The notes under the pieces are model-generated. The model saw only the letters and a list, made by a program, of their open reading frames with translations, was not told the DNA's origin and searched no databases. Position numbers and translations under genes: made by a program. From Pseudomonas denitrificans (nom. rej.) (lineage in GTDB: Bacteria > Pseudomonadota > Gammaproteobacteria > Pseudomonadales > Pseudomonadaceae), in the NCBI RefSeq assembly GCF_008807415.1, contig NZ_CP043626.1, positions 1,674,001-1,738,000 of the forward strand: 64,000 nt of DNA, given 5' to 3'. The first letter of the stretch is position 1. The number at the start of each line of letters is the position of its first letter. Shown here piece by piece: positions 21,179 to 31,700 of the stretch.

Positions 21179-22987
21179 ATGCAGCGCAGCGACTGGAGCG
21201 CCGAACGCGCGGTGGCCGCCGCCGGGGATTTCGCCGAGCTGCACGTGGCCCATGGCGGATTGCTGTGGGCTGCGTTCGACCCCATCAGTGCGCGCTGCCG
21301 GCTGTTCCTCCGTCGTGAAGGACAGAGCGTCGAGCTGACGCCGCCTGGGGCCTCGGTGCGCAGCCGCGTCTACGAATACGGCGGCGGTTCCTGCTGCGCC
21401 ACCGCCGACGGCGTGGCCTGGGTGGAAGAGGGCGACCAGCAGGTGTACTGGCTGCGCCTGGGTGGTGCGCCCCGGCCGATTACCCACCGCGACGACTGCC
21501 GCTACGGCGACCTGCACTACGTGCCGGCGTGGAATGCGCTGCTGGCGGTGGAAGAGGAGAACGGCAGCGGCGGGGTGAACCACCGCATCGTCCGCCTAGA
21601 TGCCGATGGACGGCGCCGGGTGATCGCGTCGGGCGCGGATTTCTATTCTTCCCCGGTGGCTGACAGCAGGGCCGAGCGCATTGTCTGGGTGGAGTGGGAC
21701 CGCCCGCACCAGCCCTGGACGCGCACCCGGCTGTGCGAATCCTTTGCCGGGGAAGAACGCTACCTGGCCGGGCAGGCCCGCCATGAATCCATCCAGCAGC
21801 CGCGCTTTGCCGAAGACGGCCGGTTGCACTGGCTCAGCGACTGCGCCGGCTACTGGCAGCCGTACCACGAAGTGCTCGGCGCCTTGTCCGGCGTCGCCGC
21901 CGACCACGCCAGCGCGCCCTGGCAACTTGGCGGGCGTACCTTCCTGCCGCTGCCGCGTGGCGAGCTGCTGGCAACGCGCTACGAAGAGGGGCGCGGCGTG
22001 CTGGTGCTGTATGACGGGCATGGCGGCGAGCGCCGGCTGGCACCGGAGTACAGCCGCTTCCGTTCGCTGGCGGCGGACGAGCGCCACTTCTATTGCATCG
22101 CCGCTGCGCCGGACCGCCTGCCGACGCTGCTGGCGATCCGCCGGGTGGACGGTTCCACCCAGGTGCTGGCCGGTGGCGAGAGGCCGTTGCCGGAGGCCGA
22201 GCTGTCCCGTGGCGAAGCCTTCCACTACCCGGTGGGCGAGGACGAATGCGGCCATGGATTCTTCTATCCGCCCTACGCCACGGACGGGGCTCCGCCGCTG
22301 GTGGTGTTCCTGCATGGCGGACCGACCTCGGCCAGCTACCCGGTGTTCGACGGGCGCATCCAGTTCTGGACGCGGCGGGGCTTTGCCGTCGCCGATATCA
22401 ACTATCGCGGCAGCAGCGGCTATGGCCGCGCCTACCGCGAGCGCCTGCATTTGGGCTGGGGGCAGGTGGAAGTGGAGGACATCGGCGCGGCGCTGGATTT
22501 TCTCTCTGGGGAAGGGCTTGCCAAGGCCGGGCGCATCGACCGCCAGCGGGTGTTCGTGCGTGGCGCCAGTGCCGGCGGCTACAGCGCGCTGATGGCGCTG
22601 GCACGGCTGCCGGGCTTGCGCGGCGGCGCCAGCCTCTATGGCGTCAGCGATCCGCAGGCGCTGGCGCGGGTCACCCACAAGTTCGAGGCGGACTACCTGG
22701 ACTGGCTGATCGGCGACCCGCATCAGGACGCCGAGCGCTACCGCGAGCGCACGCCGGTGCTGCAGGCCGAACACATCCACGCGCCGATGATCTTCTTCCA
22801 GGGCGAGCTGGATGCGGTGGTGGTGCCGGCGCAGACCGACGCCATGGTCGAAAGCCTGCGCCAGCGCGGCGTACCGGTGGAGGTACACCGCTATGCCGGG
22901 GAGCGCCATGGCTTCCGTCAGGCCGCCAACCTGGCCCACGCGCTGGAGGCCGAATGGCGTTTCTATCAGGCGCTGCTGGCGGGCTGA
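21179..22987 (+). CDS. pqqH: S9 prolyl-oligopeptidase-like peptidase of the pqq operon
   Basis: A protein of 602 residues: an N-terminal beta-propeller and a C-terminal alpha/beta-hydrolase with a complete triad, S464 in GASAGG, D545 in GELDAVV and H577 in GERHGF. It begins 2 bp after pqqE, so it is operonic. The P. aeruginosa homologue (PA1990) sits in the same place and is called pqqH. A role in proteolytic processing of PqqA is plausible but not shown by sequence. It has no signal peptide and is therefore cytoplasmic. Confidence 0.88.
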   Translation: MQRSDWSAERAVAAAGDFAELHVAHGGLLWAAFDPISARCRLFLRREGQSVELTPPGASVRSRVYEYGGGSCCATADGVAWVEEGDQQVYWLRLGGAPRPITHRDDCRYGDLHYVPAWNALLAVEEENGSGGVNHRIVRLDADGRRRVIASGADFYSSPVADSRAERIVWVEWDRPHQPWTRTRLCESFAGEERYLAGQARHESIQQPRFAEDGRLHWLSDCAGYWQPYHEVLGALSGVAADHASAPWQLGGRTFLPLPRGELLATRYEEGRGVLVLYDGHGGERRLAPEYSRFRSLAADERHFYCIAAAPDRLPTLLAIRRVDGSTQVLAGGERPLPEAELSRGEAFHYPVGEDECGHGFFYPPYATDGAPPLVVFLHGGPTSASYPVFDGRIQFWTRRGFAVADINYRGSSGYGRAYRERLHLGWGQVEVEDIGAALDFLSGEGLAKAGRIDRQRVFVRGASAGGYSALMALARLPGLRGGASLYGVSDPQALARVTHKFEADYLDWLIGDPHQDAERYRERTPVLQAEHIHAPMIFFQGELDAVVVPAQTDAMVESLRQRGVPVEVHRYAGERHGFRQAANLAHALEAEWRFYQALLAG

Positions 22988-23096
22988 TATCCGTCAGAAC
23001 CGACTGTCAGAACCGTCTGCCAAGGTCGCATTGCAATACCTGACGGATGCAGTAGGCTGCCGGAAATATCCCATAACAATAATGACAGAGCCCCCG

Positions 23097-24260
23097 ATGT
23101 CCCACGAGCTCAGCCAGCTGCGCAAGTTCGTCTCGCCAGAGATCATTTTCGGTGCCGGATGCCGGCACAATGTCGCCAATTACGTGAAAACCTTCGGCGC
23201 CCGCAAGGTGCTGGTCGTGTCGGACCCCGGTGTAGTCGCCGCCGGCTGGGTCGCCGATATCGAGGCCAGCCTGGCCGCCCAGGACATTCCCTTCTGCCGT
23301 TACACCCAGGTGTCGCCCAACCCGCGCGTGGAAGAAGTCATGCGTGGCGCCGACGTCTACCGCAGCGAAGGCTGCAACGTGATAGTCGCGGTCGGCGGCG
23401 GCAGCCCGATGGACTGCGCCAAGGGCATCGGCATCGTCGCCGCCCACGACCGCAACATCCTCGAGTTCGAGGGCGTGGACACCCTGCGCGTGCCCAGCCC
23501 GCCGCTGATCCTGATCCCCACTACCGCCGGTACCTCCGCCGACGTCTCGCAGTTCGTGATCATCTCCAACCAGGACGAGCGGATGAAGTTCTCCATCGTC
23601 AGCAAGGCGGTGGTGCCCGATGTGTCGCTGATCGACCCGGAAACCACCCTGACCATGGACCCGTTCCTCTCCGCCTGCACCGGCATCGATGCGCTGGTGC
23701 ACGCCATCGAGGCATTCGTTTCGACCGGCCACGGCCCGCTCACCGACCCCCACGCGCTGGAGGCCATGCGGCTGATCAACGGCAACCTGGTGCAGATGAT
23801 CGCCAACCCGGCGGACATCGCCCTGCGCGAGAAGATCATGCTGGGCAGCATGCAGGCGGGGCTGGCGTTCTCCAACGCGATCCTCGGCGCGGTGCACGCC
23901 ATGTCCCACAGCCTGGGCGGCTATCTCGACCTGCCGCACGGGCTGTGCAATGCCGTGCTGGTGGAGCACGTGGTGGCCTTCAACTACAGTGCCGCGCCCG
24001 AGCGCTTCAAGGTGATTGCCGAGACCTTCGGCATCGACTGCCGTGGCATGAACCATGCGCAGATCCGCCAGCGCCTGGTGGAACACCTGATCGCCCTGAA
24101 GAACGCCGTGGGCTTCCACGAAAGCCTGGGCCTGCATGGCGTAGGCAGTTCCGACATTCCCTTCCTCTCGCGCCACGCGATGCAGGACCCGTGCATCCTC
24201 ACCAACCCTCGCGAGTCCAGCCAGCGCGATGTCGAGGTGGTGTATGGCGAGGCCCTCTGA
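23097..24260 (+). CDS. ercA: Iron-containing alcohol dehydrogenase ErcA
   Basis: A protein of 387 residues of the group III Fe-dependent alcohol dehydrogenase family. It has the NAD site VGGGSPMDCAKG, the TTAGTSADVSQF segment, and metal ligands in DALVHAIEAF, GAVHAMSHSLGG and LPHG. In P. aeruginosa ErcA (PA1991) lies at the same position and belongs to the regulatory cascade of ethanol oxidation rather than to bulk catabolism. ATG 23097 is used; ATG 23082, in frame, would add five residues. The 3' end overlaps ercS by 17 bp, which suggests co-translation. Confidence 0.88.
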   Translation: MSHELSQLRKFVSPEIIFGAGCRHNVANYVKTFGARKVLVVSDPGVVAAGWVADIEASLAAQDIPFCRYTQVSPNPRVEEVMRGADVYRSEGCNVIVAVGGGSPMDCAKGIGIVAAHDRNILEFEGVDTLRVPSPPLILIPTTAGTSADVSQFVIISNQDERMKFSIVSKAVVPDVSLIDPETTLTMDPFLSACTGIDALVHAIEAFVSTGHGPLTDPHALEAMRLINGNLVQMIANPADIALREKIMLGSMQAGLAFSNAILGAVHAMSHSLGGYLDLPHGLCNAVLVEHVVAFNYSAAPERFKVIAETFGIDCRGMNHAQIRQRLVEHLIALKNAVGFHESLGLHGVGSSDIPFLSRHAMQDPCILTNPRESSQRDVEVVYGEAL

Positions 24261-25938
24261 CGAGCAGCAGCAACAGGCCCTGGCCGGGTTGCTCGGCCTG
24301 GGCAGCCATTCCGCGCGCAAGAGCCACTACCCCGAGCTGGTGGCGCGGCTGGACGAGCTGGAAGCCGAGCGCAACCGCTACAAATGGCTCTTCGAGCACG
24401 CCGTCCACGGTATCTTCCAGGCCAGCCTGAGCCAGGGCCTGCGCGCCGCCAACCCGGCGCTGGCGCGGATGCTCGGCTACGACGACCCGCAGCAGGTGCT
24501 GTTCAACCTGCAGGACATGGCCAGCCAGCTGTTCGTCGGCGGCGAGGCAGAGATGCGCCGCATCCGTGCGCTGCTGCGCGAGCGCGACGGCCTGTTCGGC
24601 TACGAGACGCGCCTGCGCCGCCGCGATGGCAGCCATGTGATCGTCCTGATGAACCTCTTGATCAAGCCGGATGAAGAAGGCCTGGTGGAAGGCTTCGTCG
24701 CCGACATCACCGAGCGCGTCCAGGCCCAGCAGCGCCTGCAGAGCCTGAACGAGGAGCTGGAGCAACGCGTCGCCGAGCGCACCCGTGAGCTGGAGGGGCT
24801 GAACCAGCAACTGCGCGAGGCTCGCGACGCCGCCGAGGCCGCCAACAACAGCAAGGACAAGTACCTGGCCGCCGCCAGTCACGACCTGCTGCAACCGCTG
24901 AATGCCGCGCGCCTGCTGGTTTCCACCCTGCGCGAGCGCAAGCTGCCGAACGCCGAACAGGTGCTGGTGGAGCGCACGCACCAGGCGCTGGAGGGCGCCG
25001 AGGACCTGCTCACCGACCTGCTGGAAATCGCCCGCCTGGACCAGAGCGCTATCCGCCCGGACCTGGATGTCTATCCGCTGGACGAACTGCTCGGGCCGCT
25101 GGTCTCGGAGTTCGACGAAGTGGCGCGCGCCGCCGGGCTGCGCCTGCGCTCACGGATTCCCGCGCTGGCGGTGCGCACCGATCATCGTCTGCTGTCGCGC
25201 ATCCTGCGCAACTTCCTCAGCAACGCCTGCCGCTACACCGAGCGCGGCAGCGTGATGCTCGCCGCGCGCCGGCGCGGCGATAGCGTCAGGCTGGAAGTCT
25301 GGGACACCGGACGGGGGATTCCGGCGGACCAGCTGCAAGCCATCTTCCTCGAATTCAACCAGCTCGACGCCGGGCGCACGGCCAACCGCCGCGGTGTCGG
25401 GCTGGGGCTGGCGATCGTCGACCGCATCGCCGGCATCCTCGGGTGCAGAGTGCAGGTGCACTCAGTGCCGGGGCGTGGTTCGGTGTTTTCCCTCGAGGTG
25501 CCGCTGGTGCGCGACCTGCCGCAACCGGGGCTGGTGGAGAGCGGCCCGCGCCCGGTGACCGGCGACCCACTGCCGGGCCGGCGCCTGCTGGTGATCGACA
25601 ACGAAGAAGCGATCCTCGCCAGCATGGCGGCGCTGCTCGGACAGTGGGGCTGCGAGGTGCTGGTGGCGACCAGCTACGAGGAAGCGCTGCAGGCGCTGGA
25701 TGGCAAGGCGCCGGAGGTGATCCTGGCCGACTACCACCTCGACCATGGCCGAACTGGCTGCGAAGCGGTGCGTGGGCTGCGCGAGTATTTCCGTCGCGAG
25801 CTACCGGCGCTGATGATCACCGCCGACCGCAGCGACGATTGCCGCCGTGCGTTGCAGCGGCTGGGGATGCCGTTGCTGAACAAGCCGGTGAAGCCGGGCA
25901 AGCTGCGCGCAACGCTGAGCGTGCTGCTGACTCATTGA
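24244..25938 (+). CDS. ercS: Hybrid sensor histidine kinase, ErcS-like
   Basis: A protein of 564 residues with no membrane segment, so it is a cytoplasmic sensor. Domains in order: PAS (about 35-160), coiled coil rich in Glu/Arg (160-205), HisKA with H213 in SHDLLQPLN, HATPase (GRGIPADQLQAIFLEF; GVGLGLAIV), and a receiver with D496 in ILADYHLD. The HDLLQPL dimerisation motif and the position after ercA match ErcS (PA1992) of P. aeruginosa, which works above ErdR, ErbR and ExaDE in ethanol oxidation control. No partner regulator is present in the window. Confidence 0.85.
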   Translation: MARPSDEQQQQALAGLLGLGSHSARKSHYPELVARLDELEAERNRYKWLFEHAVHGIFQASLSQGLRAANPALARMLGYDDPQQVLFNLQDMASQLFVGGEAEMRRIRALLRERDGLFGYETRLRRRDGSHVIVLMNLLIKPDEEGLVEGFVADITERVQAQQRLQSLNEELEQRVAERTRELEGLNQQLREARDAAEAANNSKDKYLAAASHDLLQPLNAARLLVSTLRERKLPNAEQVLVERTHQALEGAEDLLTDLLEIARLDQSAIRPDLDVYPLDELLGPLVSEFDEVARAAGLRLRSRIPALAVRTDHRLLSRILRNFLSNACRYTERGSVMLAARRRGDSVRLEVWDTGRGIPADQLQAIFLEFNQLDAGRTANRRGVGLGLAIVDRIAGILGCRVQVHSVPGRGSVFSLEVPLVRDLPQPGLVESGPRPVTGDPLPGRRLLVIDNEEAILASMAALLGQWGCEVLVATSYEEALQALDGKAPEVILADYHLDHGRTGCEAVRGLREYFRRELPALMITADRSDDCRRALQRLGMPLLNKPVKPGKLRATLSVLLTH

Positions 25939-25945
25939 AGGCCGT

Positions 25946-28469
25946 TCAGCCGTTCTTGCGCCCGAGCATGCCGTTGACCTTGTCGCGCAGCGCGTCGATG
26001 GAGAAGGGCTTGGCGATCATCGACATGCGCGTGGCCAGCTCGCTGCCATCGATGTGCACGATCTCGGCGTAGCCGGTGGCGAACAGGATCGGCAGCTCCG
26101 GTCGCGCCTCGCGCGCGGCCACGGCCAGTTCCTCGCCGTTCATGCCCGGCAGGCCGACATCGGTGAGCAGCAGGTGGATGGTGGTATCTCCCTGCAGGAT
26201 CGACAGCGCCTCTTCGGCGTCCTCGGCCTGCAGCACCTGGTAGCCAATCTCCTCCAGCACTTCCACGGTGAGCATGCGCACCAGGTCGTTGTCCTCGACG
26301 ACCAGGACGCACAGCTGCTCGTTGGCCGGTTCATTGGGGGCGTAGGGGCGTCGGGAATGCTGACCACTGAGGTGCCTCTCGGGAAATAGAGTGTGACGCA
26401 GGTGCCCTGGCCGGGCTCGCTGCGCAGGCGGATGTGCCCGCCGGATTGTTTGATGAAGCCGTAGACCATCGACAGGCCCAGCCCGCTGTTGGGGCCGATG
26501 CCCTTGGTGGTGAAGAAGGGGTCGAAGACGTGGGGCAGGGTCGCCTGGCTCATGCCCTGGCCGTTGTCCTGCAGGGATAGGGCGAGGTAGTCGCCGGCCG
26601 GCAGGTCATGCTCGCCGCTGACGATCTCCTGGCGCCGCAGGCTGATCTCCAGGCTGCCACCGCCGGGCATGGCGTCGCGGGCGTTCTCCACCAGGTGGAG
26701 CATGGCCTTGTGCAACTGGTCGCGATCGGTCAGGACGCTCTGCGTGTCATCCAGGGTGAGCGCCAATGTGACGTCCGGGCCGGCGCGTTCGACCAGTTCG
26801 TCGTGCCAGTTGCGCAGTTGCTGGCCGAGGTCGACCGGGTGCATGGCCAGCGCCTGACGGCGGGCAAAAGCCAGCAGGTTGTGGGTCAGCTCGGCGGCGC
26901 GCTCGGTGGCCTGGGTGGCGGCATGGAGGATGTGGCTGAGCTCCGGCTGGGCGTTGGCTGGCGCGCGGCGGGTGATCAGGTCGAGGCTGAAGCGAATGCT
27001 CGCCAGCAGGTTGTTGAAGTCATGGGCGATGCCACCGGTGAGCTGGCCGACAGCTTCCATGCGCTGGGCGTTGAGCAGGGCGGTCTGCGCCTGCTCCAGC
27101 AGTAGCGCGCCACGCTTCTGCTCGGTGATGTCGCGGCCGCAACCATAGATGACGCCGTTTTCCTCGGTGGCGTGCCAGGAAATCCAGCGATAGCTGCCAT
27201 CGGCGTGGCGCAGGCGGTTTTCGAAGTGCTGCAGGCGCTCGCCACGGGCGAGGGTGGAACGGATGTCGATGCTCGGCGCGAGGTCGTCCGGGTGCACCAG
27301 CTCTTCGCTGTTGCGGCCGGTGAGCTGCTCTTCGCTCCAGCCCAGCAGGCTGCCCCAGGCCGGGTTGACGTTGAGCAGCACGCCCTGGTGATCGAGCACG
27401 CAGAGCAGGTCCTGGCTCACTGTCCACACGCGGTCGCGCTCGCGGGTGCGCTGGCGGGCTTCTTCCTGTACGGCGACCTTCAGTCTGCGCTCTTCCGTAC
27501 GCTGGCTGGCGGCGGACAGGGCATGGCCGAGCAGGGCGGCCAGTTCGTTGAAGAAGGTCGCGTAGTTCTCGTCCAGGCGCCGACGCGGGCTGATGCCGAA
27601 TACCGCCAGGCTGTCGGTGTGGCCATCCAGCGGGGTGGCGTAGGTGCTGTCGAGCACTTCCGGCCAGGGCGCAAAGGCGCGCATGTGCTGGCTGCCCAGG
27701 GGGACTGGTGGGCTTCCTTGATACCGCCGAACAGGTGCAGAGGGTCGTCGTCCAGCGTCAGTTGCGCGGGGGCGAAGTGATCGTTGGTGTCGGTGCCGCA
27801 GGCGCCGAGCAGGGTGCCGGCATGGTAGAGCAGGCAGAAGGGCACGTCGTGGCTGGCTTCGGCAAGCAGGGCGAAAGCCTGGGCGCAGATCTGTGCGCTG
27901 TCGTCGGCCTGCCCGAGGCGCTCCGCCAGGCGCGTCAGCAGCCGCTGGCGGCGTTGCTCGATGACGTTGCCGGTGGTCTCCACGGCGGTATTGAACAGCC
28001 CGATGGGCTTGCCGTCCTGGCCGAAGATCGGGCTGACGTTGTAGGTGAAGTAGGCTTCCTCGACGTAGCCGAAACGCACCATGGGCAGCAGGCGGTCTTC
28101 CTCGTGGGCGGCCACGCCGGTCTGCAGGATGCCGTTGTACATGGGGTCGAGGATCGACCAGATGTCCGACCAGGCGACGTGCGCGGGCTGGCCCAGGCAG
28201 GCGGGATGCTTGTCCCCGGGGATGGCGCTCCAGGCGTCGTTGTACAGCAGGATGAATTCCGGGCCCCAGTAGATGCACACCGGCAGGCGCGAGTTCAGGC
28301 CGACTTCGAGGATGCCCTTGAGCGTGGCCGGCCACTGGTCCATCGGACCGAGCGGCGTGGTCGCCCAGTCGTACTGGCGGATCAGCGGTGCCATGGCGCT
28401 ACTGCTGTTGAGGAAGTCGCCCTGGCCCTGCACTGGTGAAATAGGGGTTTCCCCCGGGGAGCTTGGCAT
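25946..28469 (-). pseudogene. Hybrid histidine kinase (PAS-GAF-PAS-HK-receiver) broken by two frameshifts
   Basis: Three reading frames make up one kinase. An N-terminal PAS/GAF segment (from MPSSPGETP) runs to a GGGGG run at 27699-27703. The PAS-HisKA-HATPase part ([22 protein letters not shown]) follows to a second GGGGG run at 26336-26340. The receiver (LVVEDNDLVRMLTVEVLEE; phospho-Asp in LLTDVGLPGMNG) comes last. At both points one additional G would restore a single protein of about 840 residues. It has no membrane segment. It is convergent with ercS, only 7 bp apart, and divergent from the kinase/CheR/CheB run. The start is uncertain, as upstream in-frame starts exist. Assembly error or a two-hit pseudogene are the alternatives. 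Confidence 0.8.
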
Positions 28470-28759
28470 CGAGCAAACCCTGCGACCGATTGATCTTCTG
28501 TTCCTTGTCGGACGTTGGAAAGGCGCACCGGGAGATAATTCCACTTTTCTCCAGGCTTATTCCGTAAAAAGTTCGAACGTCCCGCAGGAGTGGCTGTCAA
28601 TTCGCCAGCTGGTATGTAGCCTACAACGCTTAGCGTTATTATTTCTCCAGTTTTAAGAACGTTCTTACAATAACTTCAAATACTTACCTGGCATCTGTCG
28701 CAATCTCGCCATGCCGGCGGGATGCATCCAGGGAAGATAGGCCATCAGGGAACCCGCAG
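28470..28759. promoter_or_regulatory. Divergent region between two hybrid kinase operons, two palindromes
   Basis: This 290-bp AT-richer gap holds a 13-bp palindrome AACGCTTAGCGTT (28625-28637) and a perfect 14-bp palindrome TAAGAACGTTCTTA (28654-28667). Their centres lie about 30 bp apart. They precede the CHASE3 kinase by about 100-130 bp and are candidate operator sites for an unknown regulator. Confidence 0.5.
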
Positions 28760-31700
28760 ATGAACCAGAAAGCCATCGCCGACGAAAGCGCCTTCCGCCG
28801 CATACTCGCGCGCAACATGGCGCTGCCACTGGGCATCTGCCTGCTGGGCGCGGTGCTGTTCATCGGCCTGATCCTCTACATGCTCGACGTGCTGGGCTGG
28901 GTCGAGCACACCGACCGGGTGATCTCCAGCGCCAACGAGATGCAGCGCCTGAGCGTCGACCAGGAAAGCGGGCTGCGCGGCTTCCTGATCACTGGCGATC
29001 CGGGCTTCCTGGAACCCCTGGAGCAGGCGCGGCCGCGCATCAATTCCGGCCTGAAGAGCCTCTCGGAGCTGGTGGCGGACAACCCGCCGCAGGTCGAGCG
29101 CGTGGGCCGCCTGACCTCGATGCAGGACGAGTGGATGAGCTTCGCCCAGCAGATGATCGAGCAGCGCCGCCAGGGCCAGGACACCTCCGACGCCATAAAG
29201 GCCGGGCGCGGCAAGAGCATGATGGATGCGATCCGCTCGCAGTACGCCTCGCTGATCAACACCGAGCAGCAGCTGCGCCACGACCGCAACCAGTTCGCTT
29301 CCAGCCTCTCCACCGGCGTGGTCATCCTCTACCTGGTATTCAGCATCGTGGTCGGCACGCTGCTGGCGTACTTCGGTCGCCGGCAGTTGGTCAGCCTGTC
29401 CGAGTCCTATGCCGAGTCCCTGCGTCGCCAGGTACTGCACAACGAAACGCTGGCGCGCCAGGCCTGGTTGCGTGATGGCCAGAGCCGCCTGGGCGAGCAG
29501 TTGATCGGTCAGCAGTCGTTGCCGTCCCTGGGGCGCAGCCTGATGGACTTCCTCGGCGAGTTCGTCGCCTCCCCGGTGGGAGCGCTCTATGTGCGCGATG
29601 ATCGCGGCGGTCTGCGCCTGTCCGGCACCTTCGGCTTCGCCACCAGCGTGCTGGGCGAGGATTATTTCGCCCCGGATGAAAGCCTGATCGCCCAGGCTGC
29701 CCGCCAGCGCAAGCTGCGGGTGGTCGACGGCCTGCCGCCGGACTACCTGAAGGTGAATTCCGCGCTGGGCAACGGCCAGCCGGTGAGCGTGGCGCTGCTC
29801 CCGCTGCTCAATGACGGCGGTGTGGTCGGCGTGCTGGAGCTGGGCTTCCTGCGCCAGCTGGAAGAGCGCGACCAGGCCTTCCTGCAGAACGTCGCCGAAA
29901 CGCTCGGCAGCGCCATCGCCTCGGCGCAGCATCGCCAGCGCCAGCAGGACCTGCTGGCGGAGACCCAGCAGCTCAATGAGGAGCTGCAGGTGCAGCAGGA
30001 AGAGCTGAAGACCGCCAACGAGGAGCTGGAAGAACAGTCGCGGGTGCTCAAGGAGTCCCAGGCGCACCTCGAGGCCCAGCAGGCGGAACTGGAGCAGACC
30101 AACGAGCGCCTCGCCGAGCAGGCCCAGGAGCTGGCCGCCCAGCGCGATGATCTCGACGGCAAGAACACCGAGCTGAACCAGGCCCGCCTGGACCTGCAGG
30201 GCCGCGCCGACGAGTTGCAGCGCGCCAGCCGCTACAAGTCCGAGTTCCTCGCCAACATGTCCCACGAGCTGCGCACGCCGCTCAACAGCTCGCTGATCCT
30301 CGCGCGCCTGCTGGCCGACAACGAGCAGGGCAACCTGGACGATGAGCAGGTGAAGTTCGCCGAGTCGATCTACGGCGCCGGCAACGACCTGCTCAACCTG
30401 ATCAACGACATCCTCGATATCTCCAAGGTCGAAGCCGGCAAGCTGGAAGTGCGCCCGGAGAACGCCAGCGTGCGTCGCCTGGTGGAAGCGCTGGAAGGGC
30501 TGTTCCGCCCGCAGGCCGACAACAAGGGCCTGCGCTTCATTGCCGAAGTCGCGGAGGACGCTCCGGCGCTGCTGTTCAGTGACCGCCAGCGGGTCGAGCA
30601 GATCCTCAAGAACCTGCTGTCCAACGCCTTCAAGTTCACCGACAGCGGTGAAGTTGCTCTGCGCGTGAGCGCCGCGCCCGAGGGGCTGCGCTTCGATGTG
30701 CGTGACAGCGGCATCGGTATCGCCGAGGACCAGCTTGCACGCATCTTCGAAGCCTTCCAGCAGGCCGATGGCGCCACCAATCGCCGCTACGGCGGCACCG
30801 GCCTTGGCCTGTCGATTTCCCGCGACCTGGCGCATCTGCTGGGCGGCAGCATCATCGTCAGCAGCGAGCCGGGCAAGGGCAGCGTGTTCAGCCTGCTGTT
30901 GCCGCTGAATTACCAGGCGCCGGCCGAGGACGAGGTAGTCAGCGCGCCTGCGCCGATTGTCGCGGTTGCCCCGACTGCCATTGCGCCGCCGGTGGTGCGT
31001 GCGCCGGCCGCCGCAGCATTCGCCGACGACCGCGAACAGGTCAGCGTCGGCCAGCGCTGCGTGCTGGTGGTGGAAGATGAGCCGAAGTTCGCCCGCATCC
31101 TCTATGACCTGGCTCGCGAGCTGGGTTACCGCTGCCTGGTGGCCATGGGCGCCGAGGAAGGCCTGCGCCTGGCCGACGAGCACGGCCCGGACGCCATCCT
31201 GCTGGACATGCACCTGCCCGACGAATCCGGCCTCGCCGTGCTGCAACGCCTGAAAGCCAACCCGCGCACCCGCCATGTGCCGGTACACGTGGTTTCCGTG
31301 GAGGACCGCAGCGAAGCGGCCCTGCACCTGGGCGCCATCGGTTACGCGCTCAAGCCCACCACCCGCGAGCAACTGCGCGAGGTCTTCGGCAAGCTGGAGG
31401 CCAAGCTGACCCAGGAGGTCAAGCGCATCCTGCTGGTCGAGGACGACCCGCTGCAGCGCGACAGCGTCTCGCGGCTGATCGGCGACGACGACATCGAGAT
31501 CACCGCGGTGGAGCAGGGCGAACAGGCCCTGGAGCTGCTGCGGCGCAACATCTACGACTGCATGATCATCGACCTCAAGCTGCCGGACATGCAGGGCAAC
31601 GAGCTGCTGCGGCGCATGGGCGAGGAGGACATCTGCTCGTTCCCGCCGGTGATCGTCTACACCGGGCGCAACCTGACCCGTGACGAGGAAGCCGAGCTGC

